DNA from: Bacillus sp. SM2101
GTDB lineage: Bacteria > Bacillota > Bacilli > Bacillales > SM2101
DNA: 64,000 bases
Assembly: GCF_018588585.1 (NCBI RefSeq)
Contig: NZ_JAEUFG010000009.1
Coordinates: 1-64,000, forward strand
Direction: 5' to 3'
The notes under the pieces are model-generated. The model had not been told where the DNA came from. It did not search any database and was given only the letters and a program-made list of their open reading frames with translations. Of this stretch, positions 16,202 through 24,968 are shown one piece after another; position 1 is the first letter of the stretch, and every line of letters begins with the position of its first letter. Position numbers and translations under genes: made by a program.

Positions 16202-17074
16202 ATGGCTACATACGATGAAATAAAATTAGAACTTTTTGAATTAAATACTGATGATATCAATAGTTTAATCGAATTATCTACTTCAGTTGGCTGGGATTAT
16301 GATAAGTATGAAATAGGTACAGTTTTGTCAACTGGTACAATATTTGGCCACAAAAATGCTTTAGGGAAAGTAGTCTCTTGCGCAGCTATAATCCCGTATG
16401 ATAAAAATGTAGCTTCTATCGGTATGGTTATTGTTTCTAAAGAATTTAGAGGGTTAGGTCTAGGGAAAGAGGTAACTCAAAAATGTATAGATGCTTGTTC
16501 TAATGACAAAACAATTATGCTAATCGCAACAGAAGATGGGAAAACCTTATATGAAAAAATGGGTTTTAGAACTGTAAATTATGTTCATAAGTATCTTTGT
16601 GATAACTATACTAATAATCTTAAGTTATTAACTAAAAGTAATGTTACCCTTGGAGCTATCAATGAAATTGATTTTAATAGAATTGTTGACTTAGATAAAG
16701 CTGCCTTTGGAGATAAAAGAAGTAATTTTCTTAACAATAGAATAAATCAATCGGAGCAATGTATAGTAGCTAAAGATAACAACGGCAAAATTATGGGTTA
16801 TGGTATATCTATAAGAGGTTCCGTAAATTTAATACTAGGACCTATAGTAGCTCCGGATCATGAAACAGCTGCTTTAATACTAGACAAGCTAGCATTTGGA
16901 CATCAAGGGACATTAAGAATTGATGTTCCAAAGAGTAATGATCAATTTATGTTGTTTCTAGAGCAAAGTGGTTTTAACAAAGTTAGTGAACCACCAATAA
17001 TGGTCATTAACTCTGAAAATTTGCCACCTAGGAACAATACATTATTCGGCATTGCGGCTCAAATTTTTGGTTAA
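16202..17074 (+). CDS. GNAT family N-acetyltransferase with two tandem domains
   Basis: A 290-aa acetyl-CoA-dependent transferase. The N-terminal GNAT domain (about 5-140) has the acetyl-CoA loop VSKEFRGLGLGKEVTQKCID (R/Q-x-x-G-x-G/A) followed by LYEKMGFRTV. The C-terminal half (about 150-290) is a second, GNAT-like domain (VDLDKAAFGDKR, ..QSGFNKVSEPPI) of the kind seen in YitI-type proteins. ATG 16202 is preferred to TTG 16193 because AAAGGGTGA lies just upstream. The substrate is unknown. Confidence 0.88.
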   Translation: MATYDEIKLELFELNTDDINSLIELSTSVGWDYDKYEIGTVLSTGTIFGHKNALGKVVSCAAIIPYDKNVASIGMVIVSKEFRGLGLGKEVTQKCIDACSNDKTIMLIATEDGKTLYEKMGFRTVNYVHKYLCDNYTNNLKLLTKSNVTLGAINEIDFNRIVDLDKAAFGDKRSNFLNNRINQSEQCIVAKDNNGKIMGYGISIRGSVNLILGPIVAPDHETAALILDKLAFGHQGTLRIDVPKSNDQFMLFLEQSGFNKVSEPPIMVINSENLPPRNNTLFGIAAQIFG

Positions 17075-17322
17075 GGTAACTCTTGTAGAGCTGTTCTCAA
17101 TGAAAAATTGTCATTAGTTTTGCCAGGTTTTTGTAATATTACTATGTGCACTGACTTAAGAAGAATGATATACCGTAAACTTAAGCTCACATCTCAATAG
17201 CATGCATTTTGGATTATGAGCTCAAAAGTCCAAATACCGTTGTAAGGCTATCGGCTTGCTTCTATAGAGGTGGAAGTGTCAACAACTCTTCGCAAATGTT
17301 ATATTACTAAAAAAAATTTTAC

Positions 17323-18966
17323 TTAGTATGGAAGGATATTATTATAGTTCTTAATAACTTCATCGAATCCATTGTTTATTAATAATTTTACTATTTCTTG
17401 TGATAACCCTATCTCTTTATTAATCAAATAAGAAGCTTTTGAAGTCACAAGAACTTCTATAGTATTTATCTTTTTAGAGTCAATTTCCTTCCAAAGTTCG
17501 TAAGTGTGTAAAAGGTCCTTAAGTGTAAGTAAAGTATAATCTTCACCTTGAAAAGTCATATCGGGTCCAATTTGATACCATGTATCACCTTCGTCAGTTA
17601 ACCATTTCTCTCCAATAATGTCTATTGCATTTTGAATATAGTATGCAGATTTTAAATATTCTTCATTTTTTGTTTCAATATAACTTTTTAATAACAGGTT
17701 TAACCCCCCTAACACATGATTAAGTGAACTGTGTGTAGGTAGTGTATCTTGATAAAATGAAAAATAATCGCTAATTAAAAATGCATCTGATGCAATTTTA
17801 AGAACTTTTCTAGATTCAATTTGGTCCACTAAGAGGTCAGCATAATTTAGTAAGGCAATTTTTAATTCTGGAATTTCTAGTAAATCTCCTGTTTCTTCTA
17901 GGAAAAGAGCTATCCCTTCATTATGACGTGTATCAATATAAGGAGCTTCTATACCGTATTCCCTTTTAAGCCAAGTGCTTGTAATTTCAGTCTCCCAAAA
18001 CTCCTTATTTCCTTTAAAAACTGTTAAGTTTGCTATTGAATTTAGAACCAAATCGTAAAAGTACCTTTCTTTTGTTTCTTTATATTCCTCTAATGCAGAA
18101 AAATCCTTTACGAGCAACAAATTCCTTCCGTAATTCAGCTTAGACTCTGGTAGAGGCTCAACAGTAGTTACTAGTTTTTTATATGGTCCTTTAGCAGTAT
18201 ACCAGCTATTAGTTTTCCATTTATGGTAATTTGATTTTTTTATCCATTCGTCAAAAGAATGATCAGAAGTAAATAATTCTTTTTCAGAAAAAAGAGACCA
18301 ATGATCTACAATGTCTTCTCCTAAAGACTCCATATCTAATTTTATTTGTAGTTGGTCTTTTTTTACAATCACATCAACATCCCGATTCTCAGATATAAGT
18401 TCTCTGACGATACTTTCTCTTTCATCTTCGTAGGTTTGAGATAATTCTTTTGAATGATATATTTTACTAATCATAACATTTGAGTAATATTCACTCCCAT
18501 TGTATGTGGTTAATAAACCTAGTGGGTTAGTGGTTAGATCAAAACCTATATCTTCATTGTATCTACGTCCTGCCAAAAATTGGTCGAATGGCTGTAATGT
18601 ATAGTGTGATACTTCTGGTATGGGAAATGTGACAGTCACATCTATTGGGTTTGTACTATTATTTTCGAGTGAGGTAAAGATAAAAAAATCTCCATTATCC
18701 AAAGTTCTTTTTGTAATTTTAAGAAAAGAATTTGGACTAGTAAGTATCTTATAAGTATAAATTGTATCTTTACTGTTCAAATAAACCTGTTCTTTTGTAA
18801 CAGTTTGTTCAAAGCCATGTTTTTTCTCGTTAATCATAATGTTTTGAATATGTTCTTGTTCAGAAAATTCAATATAAGAGGTCGTTGTAAGCTGTTTACC
18901 TTTTCCATATTCTAAATAAAACCCTAGAAAAAAAATAAAAATAACTACAAACACGAATCTTTTCAA
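17323..18966 (-). CDS. Exported protein with (alpha/alpha)-barrel-like C-terminal half, unknown function
   Basis: The 547-aa product starts at TTG 18966, 8 nt after TTGGAGG. Residues 1-20 (MKRFVFVVIFIFFLGFYLEY) form a signal peptide or anchor. The first half, about 40-270, is beta-rich. The second half (about 310-547) is helical with motifs such as IDTRHNEGIALFLEETGD, LNHVLGGLNLLLKSYIETKN and DEGDTWYQIGPDMTFQGEDY. This recalls alpha/alpha toroid enzymes acting on polysaccharides (for example C5-epimerase C-terminal domains), but no catalytic residue can be assigned. It is monocistronic, convergent with the GNAT gene. Confidence 0.7.
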   Translation of the reverse strand: MKRFVFVVIFIFFLGFYLEYGKGKQLTTTSYIEFSEQEHIQNIMINEKKHGFEQTVTKEQVYLNSKDTIYTYKILTSPNSFLKITKRTLDNGDFFIFTSLENNSTNPIDVTVTFPIPEVSHYTLQPFDQFLAGRRYNEDIGFDLTTNPLGLLTTYNGSEYYSNVMISKIYHSKELSQTYEDERESIVRELISENRDVDVIVKKDQLQIKLDMESLGEDIVDHWSLFSEKELFTSDHSFDEWIKKSNYHKWKTNSWYTAKGPYKKLVTTVEPLPESKLNYGRNLLLVKDFSALEEYKETKERYFYDLVLNSIANLTVFKGNKEFWETEITSTWLKREYGIEAPYIDTRHNEGIALFLEETGDLLEIPELKIALLNYADLLVDQIESRKVLKIASDAFLISDYFSFYQDTLPTHSSLNHVLGGLNLLLKSYIETKNEEYLKSAYYIQNAIDIIGEKWLTDEGDTWYQIGPDMTFQGEDYTLLTLKDLLHTYELWKEIDSKKINTIEVLVTSKASYLINKEIGLSQEIVKLLINNGFDEVIKNYNNILPY

Positions 18967-19024
18967 GAGTATTTCCTCCAATGTAATTGAATTACAAGAT
19001 AACAATATTGTAGGTATTAATATA

Positions 19025-19423
19025 ATGAATATTTATTTGTTAATATTTGTATATTTTATATATTATATCCGGGTTTTTGTGAAATTTCTTGATACAAATA
19101 TAAAGAAATATGTTAAGAGCTGCCTACATGATAAAAGTGGTATTGCAACTGCGCATGATATGGAGCCTATATTGTCATGGTTCTTCAACAAGAGCCCACA
19201 TGTTCGGCAATTTATTGATAAAGAATATCAACTTCAAGAGAGAGACTTGGAGATACGTCGAATCCAATCATTTAGCTCTCAATACCTATTGTAAGAACTT
19301 CAATGAACAGCTCATTTTGTCAAAGAAAGATTTACACAATCATATTTAAAAGTACTTTATTTGAGAAACGACGTCTTTTCTGTAGACAGTGACAATAAAA
19401 ACCTACTTTCTTTTACTACATAA
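19025..19423 (+). pseudogene. Decayed gene with in-frame stops
   Basis: A single frame carries protein-like sequence (KSGIATAHDMEPILSWFFNK, then ..QERDLEIRRIQSFSSQYL), is broken by a TAA (19292-19294) and soon after a TGA, and continues TAHFVKERFTQSYLKVLYLR.. to a final TAA at 19421-19423. The parent family is not recognised. The stretch 19424-19730 holds only a weak additional frame (MEKIIVISHGLMDRVLGVDS..) without a convincing start. Confidence 0.35.
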
Positions 19424-19737
19424 GAATTTGAAATGGCTTAATTGTATAAAGGATATGGAGAAAATAATTGTCATTTCACATGGATTAATGGATAGAGTTT
19501 TAGGGGTGGATTCAAACAAATGGATAAAGAGGAGGCATTATGCTTGGAAGTTTAGCAAAATACTTTTTTTATATTGGATAATCAGAATATTTAACAAATT
19601 AGTTACAAGTATGAGGGATTTTAGTACGTAAACAAAAACAAAATGAAGAATATTGGAATTAGCGAAGACCTTCTTGCTTCCTGGCTGTAGCATTCTGTTA
19701 GTACAAGCTCAAACAGAATGTTAAAGAATAAAAAAAA

Positions 19738-19756
19738 ATCGTCTATAAAAGACGAT
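19738..19756 (-). terminator. Terminator of the cold-shock gene
   Basis: ATCGTCT / AGACGAT stem between long A and T runs (8 or more each side). It is active on the minus strand and possibly on both. Confidence 0.85.
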
Positions 19757-19764
19757 TTTTTTTA

Positions 19765-19965
19765 TTAAAACTTTTGTACGTTAGCAGCTTGAGGTCCACG
19801 GTTACCTTCTTCGATATCGAATGATACTTCTTGACCTTCTTCTAATGTTTTGAATCCGTCACCTTGAATAGCTGAGAAGTGTACAAATACATCATCTCCA
19901 CCTTCAACTTCGATAAATCCAAAACCTTTTTCTGCATTAAACCATTTTACTTTACCTTGTGCCAT
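19765..19965 (-). CDS. Cold-shock protein (CspA/CspB family)
   Basis: A 66-aa nucleic-acid chaperone that melts RNA structure. RNP1 (KGFGFIEV) and RNP2 (VFVHF) motifs are intact in [20 protein letters not shown] and [23 protein letters not shown] 19965 follows AGGAGGAAGCG. A -10-like TATAAT lies at 19997-20002, giving a short leader. Such proteins are abundant and often cold-induced. The length and sequence match Bacillus Csp proteins. Confidence 0.96.
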   Translation of the reverse strand: MAQGKVKWFNAEKGFGFIEVEGGDDVFVHFSAIQGDGFKTLEEGQEVSFDIEEGNRGPQAANVQKF

Positions 19966-19996
19966 TTTTCGCTTCCTCCTGGGTGGATAATTCCAC

Positions 19997-20002
19997 ATTA
20001 TA
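19997..20002 (-). promoter_or_regulatory. -10 element of the cold-shock gene
   Basis: TATAAT on the minus strand, 31 nt before the start codon. No good -35 at 17 nt; the region upstream is AT-rich. Confidence 0.4.
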
Positions 20003-20347
20003 TTACTATTCTTACTCCAAATATATATTAAAGATGAAAATCTTTCAGATATTTCCTTTTAACAATCATATTGGAACAACAATAACAGAAATAATTGTAC
20101 CACATAAAGTTTCAAGAAGAAAGGGCTTTATTATTTACTTGCTGTAGAAATCAATTTTCGAACTAATTTTGTCTATACTTTTTAGTTCAAGATATATTAT
20201 TGCTTACTTTATAATAATAATGTGATAGGTAATTTGCTTAATGCAAAATTTTTCACGATTAAGAAGTAAATGATCTATGTATGGTAAAATAATGAAAAGA
20301 ACATTTTTTCTGGATATCTTAAAAATTGATAAGAAAAGGTGATGCAT

Positions 20348-20518
20348 ATGAAGATTGTGAAAGAGAAAGGTAAGTCAAATTATGTATCAACAGGTATTAC
20401 ATTTGGGTCAGCATTAGCAATTGCAATATCTTGGAGTCTTCATAAATCAATTATTTGGGCTTGTATACACGGTCTATTAAGCTGGATTTATGTGTTGTAT
20501 TATGCCTTAACTAGATAA
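20348..20518 (+). CDS. Small conserved-looking membrane protein (56 aa)
   Basis: AAAAGGTGAT lies 4-5 nt before the ATG. The product begins MKIVKEKGKSNYVSTGITFG, a basic soluble head, then one or two hydrophobic segments (SALAIAISWSLHKSIIWACI, HGLLSWIYVLYYALTR). The head-plus-two-helices design with many aromatic residues is typical of widespread small Bacillus membrane proteins of unknown function. Confidence 0.7.
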   Translation: MKIVKEKGKSNYVSTGITFGSALAIAISWSLHKSIIWACIHGLLSWIYVLYYALTR

Positions 20519-20770
20519 AAAAATATGTAATAAAACATTATGTAGTAGAGACATGTATCAAATTTTTTGTGATGCTTAAAGAGACTATTAATATAAAATC
20601 ACTATCAAAATGAAGTAGTTATGTATAAGCTCCTATTTACTTTTATGTAAAAAAATGAGATTATTAGTTAAATCATAAACAAAATCTCACATTTTTAGCT
20701 ATGAAAATGATTGAATATTGTAACAAAAGATAGTTTATTGACAAATGTTTTCGAAAAGAGGTAATTTCTA

Positions 20771-21919
20771 TTGATAACATTGGAAAATCTCTATGATAAA
20801 ATGATCTTTGATGAACGTAGTAATGTTGAGCTAGGTGCAGCCATAAAAGTAAGTGATAAAACGATAGCAAATATGAAAAACTATTTGAAAAATCGGTCTC
20901 AAAATGAACCGAAGCTTGAAAATATTTTAGCGTTAGCTAGGCTATATGCTAATAATTCTACTAATATCGATGCCATTGTCCAAGATTTTGGAAAAAATGA
21001 TATAGGTGCAACTAATCTACTAAAATTAATGGATTTTGCGTATGATAATAGCTTGTTTGACTTTTTGGCTGACTTAATTAAACGGTGTGAAGGGAAAAGT
21101 CAAAATTTACAAAAAGCTGCTACATTATATGATTTGCTAAGGATAAAAAAGACCCAAAATAAAAAGTGGACGAGCATCATCTTAGAGGCTAAGTTAGTTA
21201 ATTCTAGTGACCCTGTTAATATCTTTTTGTTATCCATGATAGAAACTTTGGTACTATTAGAAGCACGTAATTTCAGTGAGTTAGAAGTGAAAAGTGAGGC
21301 GCTAATAAAAAAGGCACAATCAATTAATAATAAATATTTGAAGCTGAATTATTCAACGCGTAGCTTAGAACTTTTGGGAAGGGCCAAAATACAATTATTA
21401 AAATATGATGAAGTCAACCGAATTTCAGAAACTATTATTAGCAGTGATGCCGGAGATAGAATTAAAGCATCAGCATACTTTACTTCAGCATTAACCAAGT
21501 TCTTTTCTGACTTTGATAAATGTGAAGAAAATTTAAAAAAGTCTTCATATTTATTTAAAAAAAGTGGTATGATTAGAGATAGTCAAGCTGTTGAGTCACA
21601 CTTGTTTATAGCAAAATGTTATCATAAAGTTGATTTAGACAATGCAACAGGTGATACATCTGATTTTGACCGTGCATATTATTTTTATCAAAAAGGTTTA
21701 ATCAAAGAATCTGAGCGATTGATTAAACATGCTACATACGAAGATTACGAGGCTCCATTTATTAGTTTTATGAAAGGTCTAATAGCAAATGATCTGTCTT
21801 CAAAAAGAGATCATTTAAGACAATCAATTATATTATTTGAAGCAATTGGTGATTTACATTATGCACAGTTACCAATGCTTGAATTAAAACAATTAGACAA
21901 GGAGGTACCAATAAATTGA
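20771..21919 (+). CDS. AimR-like arbitrium peptide receptor / transcription regulator
   Basis: A 382-aa RRNPP-type receptor. An N-terminal helix-turn-helix lies at about 15-40 (SNVELGAAIKVSDKTIANMK). It is followed by TPR-like helical repeats to the end. The C-terminus (YEAPFISFMKGLIANDLSSK.. then FEAIGDLHYAQLPMLELKQL) lines up with the end of phage SPbeta AimR (..FLIRLPLLELQKMGE), and the length is as in AimR. AimR proteins bind DNA and leave it, or change state, when bound by a short peptide cut from AimP. The TTG start follows AGAGGTAA. The stop codon overlaps the start of the small secreted peptide gene by 3 nt. No phage genes lie nearby. Confidence 0.82.
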   Translation: MITLENLYDKMIFDERSNVELGAAIKVSDKTIANMKNYLKNRSQNEPKLENILALARLYANNSTNIDAIVQDFGKNDIGATNLLKLMDFAYDNSLFDFLADLIKRCEGKSQNLQKAATLYDLLRIKKTQNKKWTSIILEAKLVNSSDPVNIFLLSMIETLVLLEARNFSELEVKSEALIKKAQSINNKYLKLNYSTRSLELLGRAKIQLLKYDEVNRISETIISSDAGDRIKASAYFTSALTKFFSDFDKCEENLKKSSYLFKKSGMIRDSQAVESHLFIAKCYHKVDLDNATGDTSDFDRAYYFYQKGLIKESERLIKHATYEDYEAPFISFMKGLIANDLSSKRDHLRQSIILFEAIGDLHYAQLPMLELKQLDKEVPIN

Positions 21920-22068
21920 AGAAACTCTTATTAACATTTACAGCAATTGCTGTTATTATAGTTACTGCTAGTGCTGGTATAGGTAGCGAGGAAGTAGCCA
22001 GTAATAACTTAGAAAAAAAATCTAAAATAACTTTTAAGTCAAGCGTAATTGACCCTGATGGGAACTAA
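21916..22068 (+). CDS. AimP-like secreted pro-peptide (50 aa)
   Basis: The TTG start overlaps the receptor stop codon (ATTGA) and follows GGAGGT, so translation is coupled. The N-terminal signal sequence is MKKLLLTFTAIAVIIVTASA. The polar C-terminal half ends TFKSSVIDPDGN. By analogy with AimP and Phr peptides, the signal would be the last five to eight residues, for instance IDPDGN. This differs from the ..RGA ending of the SPbeta/phi3T class. Position, size, signal peptide and coupling all fit AimP; the peptide identity is inference. Confidence 0.78.
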   Translation: MKKLLLTFTAIAVIIVTASAGIGSEEVASNNLEKKSKITFKSSVIDPDGN

Positions 22069-22084
22069 ATTTAATATTGTTTAA

Positions 22085-22117
22085 GATGGACAGTGTTCTA
22101 TATGAGCACTGTCCATC
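22085..22117 (+). terminator. Strong hairpin after the pro-peptide gene
   Basis: A perfect 11-bp stem, GATGGACAGTG / CACTGTCCATC, 17 nt after the AimP-like stop, with a weak U tract (CTTCGTTTTA). It separates aimR-aimP from the downstream small gene, the same place where arbitrium systems control read-through or initiation for aimX. Confidence 0.7.
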
Positions 22118-22168
22118 CTTCGTTTTAGGGGCTCGGAATAACTACAACAAGAAAAAGAAAATGCGAAA

Positions 22169-22185
22169 ATGTAAATAATTTACAT
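22169..22185. promoter_or_regulatory. 17-bp palindrome in front of the gene at 22214
   Basis: ATGTAAAT-A-ATTTACAT, a perfect inverted repeat 28 nt before the start of the next small gene. It is a candidate regulator-binding site, possibly for the AimR-like protein. Published AimR operators have short arms with a wide spacer, so this is only a guess. Confidence 0.4.
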
Positions 22186-22213
22186 ATAAGTTTAATAATT
22201 GGAGTGAAGTCGC

Positions 22214-22387
22214 ATGTCTGAACGTCAAAAACAAATTGAAAGAGAAATAGAAAATATTATTGAACAAACTCTTAACATCTTTCATGAGAATGCTTTCTTA
22301 AACACGTGCTGGGAAGCAGATATAGCGTTAGAAAAAGACGTACACATCACAGATTCTTTGATTCTCAAAGATCCCTTTGATAAATAA
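22214..22387 (+). CDS. Small acidic protein downstream of aimRP (57 aa)
   Basis: ATG preceded by TTGGAGTGA. The product begins MSERQKQIEREIENIIEQTL, a charged amphipathic helix, and ends LILKDPFDK. There is no signal peptide or membrane segment. It is not recognised. It occupies the place of aimX in phage arbitrium loci, after the hairpin at 22085 and the palindrome at 22169, and could be the regulated output. No sequence similarity to known AimX is claimed. Confidence 0.55.
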   Translation: MSERQKQIEREIENIIEQTLNIFHENAFLNTCWEADIALEKDVHITDSLILKDPFDK

Positions 22388-22877
22388 ATATATTTGTAAA
22401 CTCTTTCGAAATCACAAACACAATAGTAAAATGTAATAATGTTCTTCAAACAGACCTTTCAAGAAAAAATCATGATTTTGATTTTATTATAAATGATTGT
22501 ATAAAACAAATTTCTACCTGCTACGTAGTTGTATTATTTTTGAACGTTACTAAAGTGTAGCGTTTTTTGTTTCGTTATGATAATGGATGGAAGATTGAGA
22601 ATCTTAGAGACAGGGAAGTTGAAAAATTTAGTTGAGCTTTTCAAAACTAAGGGGCTTTTTTGAAATACTAGAAAGTCAGGAGAACACAATAATGATTAAG
22701 AAAATATACCAAACAGCATACCTATTAGGGATGCAATATTGATGTGCATGTTGTCAATGCTTAAAAGGAAAATTGGGGTCCGAGGTTTTGGCACCATTTC
22801 ACATAAAGGCAATAACCTTCAAGTGAAATGGCTCTTGTATGTAGAGGAGAAGAATATGTAAGTAATGATATAAAGAT
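22388..22877. other. Intergenic with one hairpin
   Basis: A terminator-like hairpin AACGTTAC / GTAGCGTT followed by TTTTTG lies at 22543-22568. The rest (to 22877) shows no gene with a credible start. Confidence 0.5.
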
Positions 22878-23066
22878 CTAGTTTGTTTCAGCGATAACTT
22901 TATAGTTTTTGTGGTTAATAACTGTTCGACGGTGTTCAAGCTCTAGTTCATTAAAATTATCCATATAAGTTAAGTCTACAATAACAGAGTTTTCATTCAC
23001 TTTCTCAACGATACCTTGTAGCCCACCTCTGAACTCGATGATGTTCCCCACTTCTGCTTTTTTCAT
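22878..23066 (-). CDS. YkvS/DUF2187 family protein
   Basis: A 62-aa small soluble protein with a KOW/SH3-like beta-barrel pattern: VGNIIEFRGGLQGIVEKVNE, then NSVIVDLTYMDNF and VINHKNYKVI. It matches B. subtilis YkvS closely in length and sequence as I remember it. The function is unknown. AAAGGAGAG precedes the ATG on the minus strand. It is a single gene. Confidence 0.85.
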   Translation of the reverse strand: MKKAEVGNIIEFRGGLQGIVEKVNENSVIVDLTYMDNFNELELEHRRTVINHKNYKVIAETN

Positions 23067-23439
23067 GTTATCTCTCCTTTAAAAACTTATACTTCCAATT
23101 TTGCCCTAAAATAGATAATCAGTAAAGCAATTTTTTGGATAATTGACATTTATTATCGTTAGTTCATACGTTTGATCTTATATTTGTATTAAATTACCAT
23201 TATAAATGAGTCAATATGACTATTTTAGTAAGGTTATTTTTTACTAGGTTCGCTCTCATATAGACATTAAATAACTTTACATGTAAAATACTAAAATATC
23301 TGGTTTGAAGTATTACTACCATGTAATAGGCTAGCTTACATACTTTTTAGTTTTGTTACCAATGATTATATAGATCTCATCATTTATGTCCAACAATAAG
23401 ATTTTGACAACAGGTTATGATTAGAGGGGGAATGTCCAT
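23067..23439. other. Intergenic, no gene seen
   Basis: AT-rich region between divergent genes at 22878 and 23440. No clear promoter of sigma-A consensus stands out, and no hairpin with a U tract. Confidence 0.4.
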
Positions 23440-23634
23440 ATGGATCAACAATATATTACAGAAATATTAGATAAACTGCGTGATGGAGAATTAAATGAGT
23501 TTAGAGTTAGTAAGGAACAGTTCTATACTTATCGAAACGTAATAGTTAGTCGCAGTGACTTTAAGCATTTTCATGGAATTGCTCAAAGAGGTGGGGACGT
23601 CATATATCGTTATCTAACAGAAGAGCGTAGTTAA
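23440..23634 (+). CDS. Small hypothetical protein (64 aa)
   Basis: The ATG follows GAGGGGG at about 9 nt. The protein (MDQQYITEILDKLRDGELNE.. ending HFHGIAQRGGDVIYRYLTEE) is hydrophilic with a helix then a beta-rich end. It resembles small Bacillus proteins without a known role. Monocistronic. The coding potential and ribosome-binding site are good. Confidence 0.7.
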   Translation: MDQQYITEILDKLRDGELNEFRVSKEQFYTYRNVIVSRSDFKHFHGIAQRGGDVIYRYLTEERS

Positions 23635-23813
23635 ATTCCGGGTGTCTCTAATAATCGTGTTATGCCGTTCTTACCGCAATAATAATTTTTCGATATTACT
23701 CATGTAAACTACCAGGAATTGTTTGTTAATGCGATCATCATCAGAAGGTATATACAACATCTGCTCTTTGTAACTAAGCAACAAAGGTACTCACTTGAAA
23801 CATATATGAAAGG

Positions 23814-24314
23814 TTAATTGGAGGGTGGAGCGAAATTCTTTCTTAATTTTGCTAAAGCATGTCTTCGCCATGATTTAACTGCAGCAATTGAAACACCTTC
23901 TTCACTAGCAATGCGTTGTAGTTTTTTACCATGAAGAAAAGTACCTAATAGCCATTTTTGTTGATTCGTTGTTAATACTTCACAATACATGAGCAGACTT
24001 TCAAGCTCTGTTTCTTTATCCACGTATGAACCGGCAAGAAACTGAAGGTTTTCATCACTCATACAGATGAAATGACTCTCTACACGGTTTTCTTTTGTCA
24101 ATTCGGATAATAATTTTCCTTGAATTGTTGCATAAGCATAAGTTGAAAAAATTCCTTTTTCACGATCGTATCTTTCATAAGCTTGCCATAAAGCAATTAA
24201 GGCACTTTGATAATAGTGATCAAAGTTTTTGTAAAGATGAAGTTTTCTCATTATTGTTAGTATCATCGGTCGGTATTGATGGATCATTTGTTCAAACTGT
24301 GTATTATCGCTCAT
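23814..24314 (-). CDS. Sigma-70-like RNA polymerase sigma factor
   Basis: A 166-aa protein with a region-2 like segment (NFDHYYQSALIALWQAYERY.. GIFSTYAYATIQGKLLSELT, residues about 28-80) and a region-4 HTH (LTTNQQKWLLGTFLHGKKLQ.. EGVSIAAVKSWRRHALAKLR, about 112-160). The size and lack of regions 1 and 3 fit a small alternative or sigma-like factor of Bacillus. No anti-sigma gene is adjacent. Targets are unknown. The start lacks a strong Shine-Dalgarno sequence. Confidence 0.85.
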   Translation of the reverse strand: MSDNTQFEQMIHQYRPMILTIMRKLHLYKNFDHYYQSALIALWQAYERYDREKGIFSTYAYATIQGKLLSELTKENRVESHFICMSDENLQFLAGSYVDKETELESLLMYCEVLTTNQQKWLLGTFLHGKKLQRIASEEGVSIAAVKSWRRHALAKLRKNFAPPSN

Positions 24315-24592
24315 CGAATTTTCCTATCGAAAGCGCGCTTTGACTATTATTCCGCGGTAACACTAACTTACTTGACAACAGCTTAAATGTACAAATGCCT
24401 GAATGAAGGGTATTATGCTATATGAGTTGTTAGAAAATAAAGTTTCATATTAGCAGATTATATATATGCGCTAAGTAAAGCTGGGTGAAATTTTAAATTC
24501 GCAAGATTTCATATGTGCAAAAGTGAGGAACTTTCTGACACGTCCATGCCCCAAAGCAGCAATATTCTTATGTATAACAAATTTACAATAAA
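24315..24592. other. Intergenic, no gene seen
   Basis: Upstream region of the sigma-like gene. No clear promoter consensus and no small gene found on either strand. Confidence 0.4.
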
Positions 24593-24629
24593 AAAACCTG
24601 TCACAAAAAATCTGTGTACAGGCTTTTTA
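24593..24629. terminator. Terminator hairpin
   Basis: AAACCTGTCAC / GTGTACAGGCTTT stem, one bulged base, with A and T runs on both sides. It serves the minus-strand small gene at 24643. Confidence 0.65.
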
Positions 24630-24642
24630 AAATTTCTTAGTG

Positions 24643-24783
24643 TTAATCATTGTTATTTAATGTTTCAAGGATTGATTCTAGGACACTAATGTCACTTATT
24701 AATAAAGCAGGAAGGAAGATAAAAACTACGATAATCGCTACGTTTGCTAACAGAAGTATTTTCAACGTTTTAAATAATCGCAT
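24643..24783 (-). CDS. Small single-pass membrane protein (46 aa)
   Basis: On the minus strand AAAAAGGAAGTGA precedes the ATG at 24783. The product is MRLFKTLKILLLANVAIIVV and then FIFLPALLISDIS.., a basic head plus a long hydrophobic helix, ending LETLNNND. A terminator lies immediately downstream. The RBS-gene-terminator arrangement makes it credible although the family is not recognised. Confidence 0.55.
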   Translation of the reverse strand: MRLFKTLKILLLANVAIIVVFIFLPALLISDISVLESILETLNNND

Positions 24784-24968
24784 ACAATCACTTCCTTTTT
24801 ACAAAGATAAACAAGCAACATACGATTTGAAGTCTACATTAATCGCTTTAGCGCCACACCTCCAGTTGTTTTGAAGTAATAACAAAGCTTTGTAATTTTA
24901 TTATAAAGGGTATATGCGAAAATAACTATTGTTAATTTCTGAAAATATTGAATTTTTAAACATATATG

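Noticed and set aside
20348-23634. Prophage around the AimR-like gene
   Set aside because: No integrase, repressor cluster, terminase, capsid or lysis genes are visible on either side; YkvS, a sigma-like factor and a cold-shock gene are the neighbours.
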